64,000 nt of DNA from Algoriphagus lacus (GCF_003583985.1 NZ_QXML01000004.1:186001-250000), one strand, 5' to 3'; positions 1-8,877 are shown, counted from the stretch's first letter. Numbers and translations are program-made. The notes: generated from the letters alone by a model not told the origin.

Positions 1-588
1 ATTTGGGTGCCAAACCATATGAGCCAATGGAGCATAGACTAAAATGCAGAATATCCCCATGAAGAAAATATAACCGATGAATCTCACCCGCTCAGCGAAA
101 GATCCGGTAATAATAGCAGGAGTAATAACTGCAAATTTCATTTGAAACAGTGCAAAAAGGACAAACGGAATAGTCCCGGAAATGACTTTGTGCGGCAGAG
201 CTCCTACCTGATCAAACATAAAGTATTGAAATGGATTACCGAAAAACCCATAAGTTTTACCGTTTATTTCAATTCCGATTGGATCTCCAAAAGCAATACT
301 GAAGCCTACCACTACCCAAACCATGGTGATGACCCCCAAAGAGATAAAGCTTTGAAGCATGGTGGAAATCATATTTTTCTTTCCTACCATTCCACCGTAA
401 AAAAGCGATAGCCCCGGTGTCATCAATAAAACCAAACAGGAAGCAGTAAGCAGCCAGGCAATGTCAGAAAAAACCAATTGTTCCTCTGTTCCAAAACTTT
501 CAGGTCCCGGTGATTGAGTTGGCCAAAACAATCCAGCTAAAGCAGTGGCAATGATCAATCCAAAGGCTATTTTCCATTTCTTTTTCAT
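1..588 (-). CDS. amt: Ammonium transporter (Amt), 5' part only
   Basis: Reading the minus strand from an ATG at 588 gives 196 residues that run off the window edge, so the 3' part is missing. The motifs TPGLSLFYGG (about residues 57-66) and TPAIITGSFAERVRF (about 156-170), plus PLAHMVW near the edge, are typical of the Amt/MEP/Rh family. These proteins carry ammonium/ammonia across the inner membrane. The protein starts with a hydrophobic segment (residues 5-21) that may be a signal-like first helix, followed by several membrane spans. The pore histidines expected further downstream lie outside the window. An inverted repeat at 622-642, just upstream, could be regulatory. No GlnK gene is visible here; it may lie beyond the edge. 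Confidence 0.93.
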   Translation of the reverse strand, partial: MKKKWKIAFGLIIATALAGLFWPTQSPGPESFGTEEQLVFSDIAWLLTASCLVLLMTPGLSLFYGGMVGKKNMISTMLQSFISLGVITMVWVVVGFSIAFGDPIGIEINGKTYGFFGNPFQYFMFDQVGALPHKVISGTIPFVLFALFQMKFAVITPAIITGSFAERVRFIGYIFFMGIFCILVYAPLAHMVWHPN

Positions 589-1016
589 ACAATAGGGTTT
601 TTCGGTTTGAATTTTAATCAAAAATCAAATTTTTTTTGATTTAGGTAAACATTTTGGTCTAAAATTAACTCATTTTCATCTAAGCATTCGTTTTATTGAA
701 AAAGAAATAATAATATCTTATCCTTATCTTAGGGTTCATGTGCTGCTTAATAACTAAGCAATTGGATTGTTTGGGATTATATTCAGCTATCCTAATTCGG
801 GTAATTGCTGTTATCCCTAAATCCAATTTCTGAGCATTTGAAGTCGGATTAAATTTGATCAACACTTAAAATCCTGATTCATAGTATTAAATCGAGTTCA
901 ATAACCCGATTTCAAAGCCTGGTGAAGTAAAAAATTGCAAAACTTAAAAAGGATTTACTTTCACCTTCTAAAATTCAAATCCATCTTTATACACCGAAAG
1001 CGGAAAACAAGCATTG
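589..1016. other. AT-rich intergenic region, divergent promoters
   Basis: This stretch of about 430 bases separates the divergent amt and glucokinase genes. It should hold both promoters. Apart from the inverted repeat at 622-642 I see no convincing gene. A 61-codon open frame on the minus strand (680-865) has no start context, motif or protein-like composition and I do not call it. Confidence 0.6.
622..642. promoter_or_regulatory. Inverted repeat upstream of amt
   Basis: AAATCAAA (622-629) and TTTGATTT (635-642) are perfect 8-bp inverted arms separated by five T. The repeat lies about 35-55 bases upstream of the amt start, in promoter position. It could be a binding site for a dimeric regulator. 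Because the region is AT-rich, chance is also possible. Confidence 0.3.
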
Positions 1017-1676
1017 ATGAAAGTACTAGTCATAGATATTGGAGGATCCAACATTAAAATCCTGGCAACAGGACAGCCTGAGCGGATTAAAATTCCTTCA
1101 GGTAGGGATTTCACCCCCGAACAAATGGTTCCACTTGTAAAGGAAGCTTCCAAAGACTGGGATTATGAAGCGATTTCAATTGGTTTTCCAGGAGTGGTTA
1201 AGCACGGTAAAATCGTAGCCAACCCAATTAATATGGGAATCGGCTGGACTGGATTTGACTTTGAAAGTGCCTTTGGCTGCAAAGTGAAAATCATTAATGA
1301 TGCTGCCATGCAGGCTTTGGGAAGTTATGAGGGTGGAAAATTACTTTTTATGGGATTCGGAACAGGTCTTGGCACAGCCATGATTTTCGAAGATGTCATT
1401 TTACCGTTGGAAGGGGGTCATCTCCCATTTAAGCTGGGGACTTTTGAATCCCATGTCGGTAATGACGCCTTGAAGAAACTCGGAAAAACCCGATGGAAAG
1501 AATTGGTTTATCAGACCATCGCTCATTTTCAGCATTGCTTTCAGCCTGATGAAATTGTCTTAGGAGGGGGCAACTCCAAGCTCCTGGAAGAAATCCCACC
1601 TTATTGCCGATTGGGATCCAACAAAAACGCATTTACCGGAGGATTTCGCCTTTGGGAAAAATCTTTCAGATCCTAA
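1017..1676 (+). CDS. ROK-family polyphosphate glucokinase-like
   Basis: The 219-residue protein begins with the ROK/actin-fold phosphate motif VIDIGGSNIK (about residues 5-14) and carries GFGTGLGTAM (about 112-121). The stretch HVGNDALKKLGKTRW and the late GGGNSK are also typical of polyphosphate/ATP glucokinases. The expected reaction is glucose to glucose 6-phosphate, using polyphosphate or ATP; the donor cannot be read from sequence. I prefer the ATG at 1017 to the TTG three bases earlier. zwf and pgl follow on the same strand, so the cluster would convert glucose to 6-phosphogluconate. Its length is at the short end of the family. It could be another ROK sugar kinase, but the neighbours favour glucose. 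Confidence 0.8.
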   Translation: MKVLVIDIGGSNIKILATGQPERIKIPSGRDFTPEQMVPLVKEASKDWDYEAISIGFPGVVKHGKIVANPINMGIGWTGFDFESAFGCKVKIINDAAMQALGSYEGGKLLFMGFGTGLGTAMIFEDVILPLEGGHLPFKLGTFESHVGNDALKKLGKTRWKELVYQTIAHFQHCFQPDEIVLGGGNSKLLEEIPPYCRLGSNKNAFTGGFRLWEKSFRS

Positions 1677-1797
1677 ACCCGCTAATCCAAACTTATACCA
1701 GTAGTTGGAACTTTAGAACTTCAACTTCCTATTGAAGCAAATAATTGCTTTATAAAACCCTGACTTAAACCTTTACACACTATCCATTTTCTCTTTC

Positions 1798-3177
1798 ATG
1801 AGTCAAGTAAAATCAGATGCTTTGGTTTTTTACGGTGCAACCGGAGATCTGGCTTATAAAAAAATTTTCCCTGCCCTTCACATGATGGTCAAGCGGGGAA
1901 ATCTCAATTCACCCATCATTGGCGTAGCTCGCGGAGATTACGATTTGGATAAACTTCGTGCCCGAGCCAAGGAGAGCATTCAAAAGCACGGGAATTACGA
2001 AGAGGAATCTTACAAGAAATTCTGCAGCTTTTTAGCCTTTGTCGGAGGAGATTATACTGATCAGGAAACGTTCCGAAGGATTCGAGAAGCATTGGGTGAA
2101 GCCAAAAATCCAACTCATTACCTGGCTATTCCACCGGTGCTTTTCCCTACCATTATTGCTCAGTTAGATCAGTCAGGCTGTGCCAAAGGTGCTAGAATCA
2201 TTGTCGAGAAGCCATTTGGAACTGATTTTGAATCCGCCCGTGCCCTAAACAAGGTGCTGTTGGCAAAATTTTCAGAAAGTGCCATTTATCGAATCGACCA
2301 TTACCTTGGTAAGCGTCCGGTCAATAACATTGTGTTCTTCAGGTTTGTCAATTCCCTTTTGGAACCTGTTTGGAATAAGGACCACATCGAAAGCATGCAA
2401 ATTACAATGGCCGAGGATTTTGGAATCCAAAGTAGAGGCGCTTTTTACGATGTGACAGGAGCCATAAGAGATGTGATTCAAAATCATCTCTTTCAGATTC
2501 TTTGCAATCTGACTATGGAACCACCCAAAGCACTGGACAGTGAATCTATCCGGGATGAAAAAGTAAAAGTACTCAAAGCAATATCTCCACTCCGCGCTCA
2601 GGACGTGATATGTGGACAGTACCAGGGTTACCTCAGTGAAAAGGCTGTAAAAGAAGGTTCGAAAACCGAAACTTTCGCAGCAATCCGATTGCATATTGAT
2701 TCTCCCAGATGGGATGGTGTGCCTTTTTACATCAGAGCAGGAAAAAACCTACCGGTGACTTCCACCGAGATTCTGATTCGGTTCAAACATTTGCCTTCAG
2801 CTTATTCTTCGATTGCCACTCAACCCAATCATATCCGGTTTCGCATAAGTCCCGATGTAAAAGTTGCTTTTGGAATGCTAATTATGGCTCCGGGAGAGGA
2901 TATGAGCTCCGTATTATCCGAAGTTCAGGGAAATCCAACACCATTCCCTAATGAAAAAGATGCATATGAGCGTGTCCTGACTGATGCAATGGCCGGAGAT
3001 CCGACCCACTTTGCGCGTCAGGATTATGTCGAGGAAGCTTGGAAAATCGTAGATGACTACCTTTCATCTGACCATCCTGTTTATTCATATGAACCAGGCA
3101 CTTGGGGACCTGAAAATGTTGACGAACAAATCCTTCCTCCGGGGGGATGGAATAATCCTATTGTAACCAAACGATAA
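1798..3177 (+). CDS. zwf: Glucose-6-phosphate 1-dehydrogenase
   Basis: This 459-residue cytoplasmic enzyme would oxidise glucose 6-phosphate to 6-phosphogluconolactone with NADP+, the entry step of the oxidative pentose phosphate pathway. The dinucleotide-binding motif [10 protein letters not shown] is at residues 13-22. The active-site signature RIDHYLGK, with its catalytic histidine, is at about 165-172. [11 protein letters not shown], a conserved helix, precedes it. The C-terminal part keeps the family's RAGKNLP segment. The length is slightly under the usual 480-500. The ATG at 1798 follows a 120-base gap from the glucokinase gene; pgl starts three bases after the stop, so the two are surely co-transcribed. 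Confidence 0.96.
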   Translation: MSQVKSDALVFYGATGDLAYKKIFPALHMMVKRGNLNSPIIGVARGDYDLDKLRARAKESIQKHGNYEEESYKKFCSFLAFVGGDYTDQETFRRIREALGEAKNPTHYLAIPPVLFPTIIAQLDQSGCAKGARIIVEKPFGTDFESARALNKVLLAKFSESAIYRIDHYLGKRPVNNIVFFRFVNSLLEPVWNKDHIESMQITMAEDFGIQSRGAFYDVTGAIRDVIQNHLFQILCNLTMEPPKALDSESIRDEKVKVLKAISPLRAQDVICGQYQGYLSEKAVKEGSKTETFAAIRLHIDSPRWDGVPFYIRAGKNLPVTSTEILIRFKHLPSAYSSIATQPNHIRFRISPDVKVAFGMLIMAPGEDMSSVLSEVQGNPTPFPNEKDAYERVLTDAMAGDPTHFARQDYVEEAWKIVDDYLSSDHPVYSYEPGTWGPENVDEQILPPGGWNNPIVTKR

Positions 3178-3180
3178 AAA

Positions 3181-3876
3181 ATGGAACTCAAAATCCTCCA
3201 ATCTGCAGATGAAGTAGCCCGTCAAGCAGCGCTTTTTATTGCAGATTTAATCAAAGAAAATGTCGCAAAAAAAGGATTTTTCACCTTGGCTATCAGTGGT
3301 GGCCGCACCCCTTGGGAAATGATTAAGATTCTGGCTCAAGAAAACCTTCCCTGGGAGAAAGTTTACCTATTTCAAGTGGATGAACGCATCGCACCGGAGG
3401 GAAATCCAGAACGAAACCTTACCCAGCTTTTTACCACCATTCAGGGAACCAGGCTAATGACTAGGCTAAATATCTTTCCGATGAGGGTAATTGCTGAAAA
3501 TCTTGAAGAAGCCTGCGAAGAATATGCCAGCCACATTCAGGAGGTTACCAGAAACGGGAAGCTTGATCTTATCCACCTTGGGTTGGGTTCCGATGGGCAC
3601 ACAGCCTCCTTGGTCCCCGGTGACGCGGTGTGTGAAGTAGCGGATCGGGATGTAGCATTGACCACCTCTCCTTATCAAGGAAGGCAGCGAATGACACTCA
3701 CTTACCCCCTGATCAATCGGGCTGAAAAAATCCTTTGGCTCCTAACCGGAGAAGAAAAAACGGAAATGCTTCAACGATTACTGAATGCAGGTCAGGAAAT
3801 TCCTGCGGGAAGAGTCTCCCAAAATCAAGCATTGATTTTTGCAGATGAACCTGCCGCCAAAAACCTAATTCAATAA
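3181..3876 (+). CDS. pgl: 6-phosphogluconolactonase
   Basis: The 231-residue protein belongs to the DevB/SOL family and would hydrolyse 6-phosphogluconolactone to 6-phosphogluconate in the cytoplasm. Family motifs are AISGGRTPWEM (about residues 37-47), QVDERIAP (about 64-71) with GNPERN, and LGLGSDGHTASLVPG (about 134-148), whose histidine is the likely catalytic residue. It begins three bases after the zwf stop, which indicates translational coupling. No 6-phosphogluconate dehydrogenase gene follows, so the next step must be encoded elsewhere. A strong terminator begins six bases after the stop. Confidence 0.95.
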   Translation: MELKILQSADEVARQAALFIADLIKENVAKKGFFTLAISGGRTPWEMIKILAQENLPWEKVYLFQVDERIAPEGNPERNLTQLFTTIQGTRLMTRLNIFPMRVIAENLEEACEEYASHIQEVTRNGKLDLIHLGLGSDGHTASLVPGDAVCEVADRDVALTTSPYQGRQRMTLTYPLINRAEKILWLLTGEEKTEMLQRLLNAGQEIPAGRVSQNQALIFADEPAAKNLIQ

Positions 3877-4656
3877 TCAGGAACCAGCCTTTGGCTGGTT
3901 TTTCTTTTTAAAGTTTACCACTTTCACTCCTCGGGTTAAATAAGCTTTTAAGCTCATTCCAAAAGCATCATTTTCAGCTACCTCATCGCCGTTGGCAAAC
4001 TGATGATTCCAATAGACCTCGTAATTGATAAATCTAGTCACCCGGAATTCTACCCCAACCTGCGTCCGAAACCTGTTTATGGAGGAGTTTCCAAAATAGG
4101 CAAAGTACTCCACAAACGCAGATGCAGTGAAAAACATGTATTCTGTCCTAAGATCCCGCTCCATCATCAATCTTGGCCGATAACGGCTTTTGAAATCTCC
4201 ATCAAGAACGCGCCAATCAATTCGATTTTTAAGAGTCAGTAAAACCTCAAAAGGCAAATACGATCTGGAATTTAACTCGGTAACGACGATATGTTCTTTG
4301 AAAGGATTCTCGGCCTCCGGCGGTGAGGCCCCATATTGATACCCCCCACGTAACCAAAGAAATTTACCGGGAAGGCTATCATTTCGATCCGGCAAAAACT
4401 TATTGGCCAATTTGAGCGGAAAGGTGAAATAATCAAAATAAATCCCAACACCCCCATCGGCATAGTTGGACTCTTGCAATTTTGTGCCGGATACCGTCCC
4501 GTAAAGCCTGGATTTAGGACTGATTTTATAATATAAATCCAAAGCTGGCCATACCTCTTGGGACTTAGTCGCCAATTGGGCAAAAGAATCATGGGAAAAA
4601 ATTCCTGAAAAAATCAATACCAATAAACATTTACCAATCCCAAACCTCTTTTTCAT
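3877..4656 (-). CDS. Secreted DUF2490-like outer-membrane protein
   Basis: The 259-residue product has a signal peptide (MKKRFGIGK, a hydrophobic run, then a SFAQ cleavage site at about residue 27). The rest is rich in alternating hydrophobic/aromatic residues such as YKISPKSRLYG, FKSRYRPRLMMER and FINYEVYWNHQF, the pattern of an outer-membrane beta-barrel. It resembles the DUF2490 family, whose function is unknown. I choose the ATG at 4656 over a TTG at 4668 because it starts the signal peptide directly. The stop abuts the pgl stop and the gene is convergent with that operon. No operon partner is visible. Confidence 0.65.
   Translation of the reverse strand: MKKRFGIGKCLLVLIFSGIFSHDSFAQLATKSQEVWPALDLYYKISPKSRLYGTVSGTKLQESNYADGGVGIYFDYFTFPLKLANKFLPDRNDSLPGKFLWLRGGYQYGASPPEAENPFKEHIVVTELNSRSYLPFEVLLTLKNRIDWRVLDGDFKSRYRPRLMMERDLRTEYMFFTASAFVEYFAYFGNSSINRFRTQVGVEFRVTRFINYEVYWNHQFANGDEVAENDAFGMSLKAYLTRGVKVVNFKKKNQPKAGS
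3882..3907 (+). terminator. Terminator after pgl
   Basis: AACCAGCC TTT GGCTGGTT forms a perfect 8-bp stem followed by TTTCTTTTT, a classic intrinsic terminator for the glucokinase-zwf-pgl unit. It lies inside the last codons of the convergent gene on the minus strand, which abuts pgl without a gap. Confidence 0.85.
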
Positions 4657-4870
4657 TCTAAATAACAAAACAGGATTAAATCTAGAGATTGATCCCTACA
4701 AAAAGAAACGAACACACTTCTTGGAGCCAATTAGACTAGTCGGTAAAGTCTAATTCACTTTTTAGCCAAAAAATACGGCATTTTCCGTATGGAGGCTACC
4801 CGAAATAAATCGGATCAATTTGATAGATTCGGTGCATAAAATCCTAGAAAATATTAAAATCCCAAACCTT

Positions 4871-5287
4871 ATGAAGAAACTACTTTTGATTCCCATCCTT
4901 ATGCTAGTAGCGCTCGTTGGCTACAGTCAAACCACCAAACTCACAGTCAATATCAAATTTGTCGGCATCGAGGAAGGTTATGATCACGAAACAAAATCTG
5001 TGGTGTTAATCGACGGCGAGGAAATTGCCTTTTCTCCAAACACCCTGCAAAGTAAAACAGGAGCTTTCACCGTAGACGTCCCTCAGGGATCTCACCAATT
5101 GAAAGTAGTAAACTATGCACTTTATGAGGGAAATTGGGAAGAGCATACGGTTGCCAATGAATACAGCATTGACTGCCTCTACGAAGAAACTCATACGTTT
5201 AAAAAGCCTGAAAAACTTTACCTCCTGTTTGACATCGACAGTGGAACAACAGCTTCCTGGAAAAAGCCTGTAAAAATGAAAAAATGA
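4871..5287 (+). CDS. Small secreted protein, unknown function
   Basis: The 138-residue protein starts with a clear signal peptide (MKKLLLIPILMLVALVGYSQ) that would be cleaved after YSQ. The open frame extends 17 codons upstream, but the ATG at 4871 is the only start that places the signal at the N-terminus. The mature part is polar, with predicted beta strands (KLTVNIKFVGIEEG, GAFTVDVPQGSHQLKVVNY), and has two nearby features, a lone Cys and a lysine-rich tail. I recognise no family. It stands alone between the convergent DUF2490-like gene and the malonate module, and ends at a strong terminator. Confidence 0.6.
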   Translation: MKKLLLIPILMLVALVGYSQTTKLTVNIKFVGIEEGYDHETKSVVLIDGEEIAFSPNTLQSKTGAFTVDVPQGSHQLKVVNYALYEGNWEEHTVANEYSIDCLYEETHTFKKPEKLYLLFDIDSGTTASWKKPVKMKK

Positions 5288-5300
5288 AATTTTCTCCTCA

Positions 5301-5326
5301 AGCCCGGTTCGCAGCCGGGCTTTTTT
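5301..5326 (+). terminator. Terminator after the small secreted protein gene
   Basis: AGCCCGG (5301-5307) and CCGGGCT (5315-5321) form a 7-bp GC-rich stem with a 7-base loop, followed by TTTTTT. It separates the secreted protein gene from the malonate module. Confidence 0.88.
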
Positions 5327-5358
5327 GTTGACAGATATAGAAAGTATTTCCGCTTTAC

Positions 5359-5366
5359 TATCTTTC
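5359..5366 (+). promoter_or_regulatory. Promoter -7-like box before the ligase gene
   Basis: TATCTTTC matches the Bacteroidota TAnnTTTG element at seven of eight positions and lies 17 bases before the ligase ATG. I see no well-spaced -33 TTG, so the call is tentative. If correct, the leader is only about ten bases. Confidence 0.35.
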
Positions 5367-5382
5367 CGCAAAATCAAACCTT

Positions 5383-6861
5383 ATGGAAAGGCTTTTCCGC
5401 CAAGCGATTCAAAACCCTGCAAAAGTTGCCATTGTTGATCAATCCAAAGCGTATTCTTATGGTGAATTGATGACTTCCGCCACAAGGATTGCTACTTTTT
5501 TGCTGGGAGAAAAGTCAGATTTGAATGAAGCCCGGGTCGGATTCATGGTTTCACCCGGATTTGACTATGTGGCAGTCCAATGGGGCATCTGGATGGCCGG
5601 GGGAATTGCTGTTCCACTTTGCATTACCTATCCTTTTCCCTCCCTTCAATATGTGATCGAGGATACAGGAGCAGACATCATCCTGGTGGGTCCGGAGTAT
5701 GAGGAAATTTTGCATCCCTACTCCGATTACTCCAAAATCCGGTTTATTCGCCTTTCTGCCGGAATTGCTACTACAGAACCCCGAACACTACCTCAAATCA
5801 ACCCCAACCGAGGGGCGATGATTCTCTATACCTCAGGAACTACCAGCTTGCCAAAAGGGGTATTGACCACACATGGCACAATTGAATCCCAGATCAGCAC
5901 CCTAATCGAGGCCTGGAAATGGTCCAGTGAAGATTACACGGTTTGCCTGCTTCCCCTCCATCATGTTCACGGAATCATCAACGTGGTCTGTTGTTCCCTT
6001 TGGGCTGGTGCCACAGTAGAGTTTATTCATCCCTTTGATGCAAAGCAGGTTTTTGAAACTTTTATGGAAGGAAAAGTAAATGTTTTCATGGCAGTTCCGA
6101 CCATCTATTTCAAGTTGATTTCCCAGTTTGAATCAGAGTCATCTGAACGAAAATCCGCCATTTCGGCCCGCTTGAACCAATTCCGTCTGATGGTTTCCGG
6201 CTCGGCAGCATTGCCAGTTTCAGTGATGGAAAAGTGGCAGCAAATCTCCGGTCATTACCTATTAGAGCGCTACGGGATGACTGAGATCGGTATGGCTATC
6301 AGCAATCCCTATGATGGGGAACGAAAAGCCGGATACATCGGCAAGCCACTCCCGGGGGTGGAAATCCGATTGGTGGATGAACAGAACGTCGAAGTACCGT
6401 TCGGAGAACCCGGGGAAATTCAGGTAAAGGGTCCTTCGGTTTTCAAGGAATATTGGGGAAAGCCGACTGCAACAGCAAACGCATTTACTGCCGATGGATG
6501 GTTCATGACCGGAGATATCGCTGTAGTAGAGCAGGAATACTTCCGGATTTTGGGTCGTGACTCAGTTGACATCATCAAATCCGGAGGGTATAAAATCTCA
6601 GCATTGGAAATCGAGGAAGTCCTGCGAACCCATCCGGCAATCAAAGATTGCGGCGTGGTAGGGCTGCCGGACGAAGAATGGGGAGAGTTGGTAGCTGCTG
6701 CATTGGTAAGCGATCACGCCTTGGATACCAAAGAACTGACAACCTGGCTCAGGGAACGAATACCGGCCTACAAAACCCCAAGAAAATACCTGCTTCTGGA
6801 TGAACTTCCTCGCAATGCCATGGGAAAAGTGGTCAAGAATGATCTGAAAAATCTTTTTTGA
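5383..6861 (+). CDS. Malonyl-CoA synthetase-like acyl-CoA ligase
   Basis: This 492-residue enzyme belongs to the AMP-forming acyl-CoA ligase family. The P-loop YTSGTTSLPKG is at about residues 149-159 and the A5 region ERYGMTEIG at about 296-304. GWFMTGD, the hinge motif GRDSVDIIKSGGYK (about 390-403) and the catalytic-lysine segment PRNAMGKVVK near the end are all present. The hinge and the following ALEIEEVL segment resemble MatB/ACSF3 malonyl-CoA synthetases, and the madL-madM malonate transporter genes follow directly. I infer ATP-dependent conversion of malonate (or methylmalonate) to malonyl-CoA in the cytosol. A TATCTTTC box at 5359-5366, just before the ATG, resembles a Bacteroidota -7 element. 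Substrate choice rests on gene context. Confidence 0.82.
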   Translation: MERLFRQAIQNPAKVAIVDQSKAYSYGELMTSATRIATFLLGEKSDLNEARVGFMVSPGFDYVAVQWGIWMAGGIAVPLCITYPFPSLQYVIEDTGADIILVGPEYEEILHPYSDYSKIRFIRLSAGIATTEPRTLPQINPNRGAMILYTSGTTSLPKGVLTTHGTIESQISTLIEAWKWSSEDYTVCLLPLHHVHGIINVVCCSLWAGATVEFIHPFDAKQVFETFMEGKVNVFMAVPTIYFKLISQFESESSERKSAISARLNQFRLMVSGSAALPVSVMEKWQQISGHYLLERYGMTEIGMAISNPYDGERKAGYIGKPLPGVEIRLVDEQNVEVPFGEPGEIQVKGPSVFKEYWGKPTATANAFTADGWFMTGDIAVVEQEYFRILGRDSVDIIKSGGYKISALEIEEVLRTHPAIKDCGVVGLPDEEWGELVAAALVSDHALDTKELTTWLRERIPAYKTPRKYLLLDELPRNAMGKVVKNDLKNLF

Positions 6862-6950
6862 CCTTCACCTTAAAATTCAATTGATCAATCCAAAGCTTCA
6901 AGGCTGTTGGTCTTATACGAAAAATCTTAATACAATCAACCTAAATCCCC

Positions 6951-7310
6951 ATGATCAAAGGCCTTGCCCTACTTTCATTCTCATTCATTCTCGGTATGTG
7001 GACAGGTGAACTGCTTGGATCCTGGCTGGGGATCAGCGCCAATGTGGGCGGTGTTGGGTTTGCAATGATTTTCCTGATTGTGACCAAGGAGTATTTCACT
7101 CAAAATGGCTGGTGGAAAGGCGAACTGGAATTTGGAATTGAATTTTGGAACAAACTATATATCCCGATTGTGATCGCGATGGCTGCCAGTTTGAATGTAA
7201 AATCAGCGGTTTCCTCCGGTACCTTGGCCATATTCGGAGGAATAATTCCAGTGGTGCTTGCCTTTGGAGTTTTCTATATGCTGATCAAATCCTTCAAAAC
7301 AGAAGAATGA
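6951..7310 (+). CDS. madL: Malonate transporter subunit MadL
   Basis: The 119-residue protein is almost entirely hydrophobic, with about four membrane spans. Its N-terminal half (GMWTGELLGSWLGI, followed by NVGGVGFAMIFLIV) is characteristic of MadL, the small subunit of the two-component malonate:Na+ symporter first described in Malonomonas rubra. It needs MadM, which is encoded next with a single-base gap between stop and start. With the upstream ligase it forms an uptake-and-activation unit for malonate at the inner membrane. The 89-base gap from the ligase gene has no terminator, so read-through is likely. Confidence 0.88.
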   Translation: MIKGLALLSFSFILGMWTGELLGSWLGISANVGGVGFAMIFLIVTKEYFTQNGWWKGELEFGIEFWNKLYIPIVIAMAASLNVKSAVSSGTLAIFGGIIPVVLAFGVFYMLIKSFKTEE

Positions 7311-7311
7311 A

Positions 7312-8070
7312 ATGGAGGAATTTGTAAAAATTATCGACAAAAACGGGCTCATAGTCGCTTTCATATTAGTAGGCTTATTGACTTGGTTGACAGATGTGTT
7401 TTCCAAAAAAATCCTCCAGTCCAAGATACCGGGATCGGCCATCGCAATTTTCCTCGCATTGGTTTTTGGCTATCTGGGAGGAGTAGTCGGAAAAGGTGAA
7501 AACGGACTTTCCGACATCGGTCTGTTCAAAGGTCTGGCTACCCTTGGTGGCTCGATGTTTCGGGATTTTTCAATTGTCGCAACCGCTATTGGAGCAAGTT
7601 TTTTATTGATCCGAAAAAGTGGGCTGCTGGGATTGATTTCCTTGATTTTGGGAATTGGCGTATTCTTTTTAGCAGGTGTTGCCATCGCCTGGGCCTGGGG
7701 CTATCGAGATGCGGTGAGTCTTTGCACGATCGGTGCTGGAGCCTGTACCTACATCGTTGGGCCAGTTACCGGAGGTGCCATCGGTGCGAGTTCAGAGGTG
7801 ATTGCGCTCAGCATAGGGACTGGAGTAGTCAAGACCATTGCCGTTACAATTCTCACTCCGATTTTGGCTCCCAAAATCGGACTCAACAATCCCGGCTCCG
7901 CCATGGCTTTCGGCGGAATCATGGGGACTTCCAGCGGGGTAGCCGCAGGATTGGCTGCTACCGACCCGAAGCTGGTTCCCTATGGTGCAGTGACCGCAAC
8001 CTTCTATACCGGTTTGGGATGCTTGGTATGTCCTTCGCTTTTTTACCTTTTGCTGGATTGGGCCCTCTAG
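7312..8070 (+). CDS. madM: Malonate transporter subunit MadM
   Basis: The 252-residue integral membrane protein has about seven to nine hydrophobic spans rich in glycine. Segments such as GAGACTYIVGPVTGGAIG, SSEVIALSIGTGVVK and FGGIMGTSSGVAAGLAATDP fit MadM, the large subunit of the malonate:Na+ symporter. It starts one base after the madL stop. Known family behaviour is sodium- or proton-coupled malonate uptake; the coupling ion is not readable here. No malonate decarboxylase genes (mdc/mad core) are in the window, so imported malonate probably goes to malonyl-CoA through the upstream ligase. Confidence 0.88.
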   Translation: MEEFVKIIDKNGLIVAFILVGLLTWLTDVFSKKILQSKIPGSAIAIFLALVFGYLGGVVGKGENGLSDIGLFKGLATLGGSMFRDFSIVATAIGASFLLIRKSGLLGLISLILGIGVFFLAGVAIAWAWGYRDAVSLCTIGAGACTYIVGPVTGGAIGASSEVIALSIGTGVVKTIAVTILTPILAPKIGLNNPGSAMAFGGIMGTSSGVAAGLAATDPKLVPYGAVTATFYTGLGCLVCPSLFYLLLDWAL

Positions 8071-8178
8071 AATAGCAAAACAGACCTGATTTAGTTGATT
8101 AAACTTGCCTGGGTTATTGACTTTTGTCAGGAATGTCTTTCTGGGGATGGGGTAAGTTTCGGCCTTAATCTACCCCCT

Positions 8179-8598
8179 ATGAACAAATTAATACGCTTTG
8201 GAAGAATTTCCCTCTTTATCATTTACTTCTGGTTTGGAATCCTAAAAGTCCTGGGCATCTCCCCTGCCGAACCTCTGGTTAACAATCTCTTCGATCAGAT
8301 TCTGGCCGGAATAATCCCATTTGATATCTTCTCCCGACTCTTTGGACTGTTTGAATGCATTATCGGAATCATCTGGCTTTTTCCCCAAATCACCAGGATG
8401 GCCTTGTACATTTTACTGATTCACATGGTTTCGACCTTTTTGCCAGTACTTCTCTTGCCAAACGATACCTGGCATAGCTGGTTTACGCCCACCTTGGTCG
8501 GTCAATACATCATCAAAAACTTTGCGTTGATCGCACTAGGAATGATTATTTTCCAAGTTGATCAACCTAAAACAAGGACGCCGGAAGTGTCGATTTAG
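8179..8598 (+). CDS. DoxX/YkgB-like small membrane protein
   Basis: The 139-residue product has about four hydrophobic segments. The opening MNKLIRFGRISLFIIYFWFG and later LFGLFECIIGIIWLFP resemble the DoxX/DUF417 group of small inner-membrane proteins, whose role is mostly undefined. An open frame extends 28 codons upstream, but the ATG at 8179 gives the usual family N-terminus. It lies 108 bases after madM on the same strand and ends at a strong terminator, so it could be the last gene of the malonate transcript. No link to malonate is evident from the sequence. Confidence 0.55.
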   Translation: MNKLIRFGRISLFIIYFWFGILKVLGISPAEPLVNNLFDQILAGIIPFDIFSRLFGLFECIIGIIWLFPQITRMALYILLIHMVSTFLPVLLLPNDTWHSWFTPTLVGQYIIKNFALIALGMIIFQVDQPKTRTPEVSI

Positions 8599-8615
8599 CA
8601 CAGCCCCCAAAACAA

Positions 8616-8643
8616 AAATCCGGTTCATCAAACCGGATTTTTG
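8616..8643 (+). terminator. Terminator closing the malonate/DoxX unit
   Basis: AAATCCGGTT (8616-8625) and AACCGGATTT (8631-8640) form a perfect 10-bp stem with a five-base loop, followed by further T. The A run on the other side would also let it work on the opposite strand. Confidence 0.9.
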
Positions 8644-8877
8644 GCTATTTATTAAACCAAAAGTAACCAAAATGAGTCTTTGAAGACTTATTTTGATCGA
8701 GTAATCTACAATCATAATTTTTGTTTTTAAAATATTTTAAAACTTTTTTATTTCTAATAGACAAGTATCCAAAATAAAATATTGATATATCGGAAATAAC
8801 TTCCTTGCTCGAAAAAAGCAAAATGCAGCTATGGAACCCTGCCGGTAAATTCGGACCTTTACAGAAATATTATTTTT

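Noticed and set aside
142..411. 89-codon plus-strand open frame at the start of the window
   Set aside because: It lies antisense to the ammonium transporter, whose frame carries clear family motifs. It has no motif of its own.
680..865. 61-codon minus-strand frame in the amt-glucokinase gap
   Set aside because: Low-complexity, AT-rich, with no start context or motif; it lies where two divergent promoters are expected.
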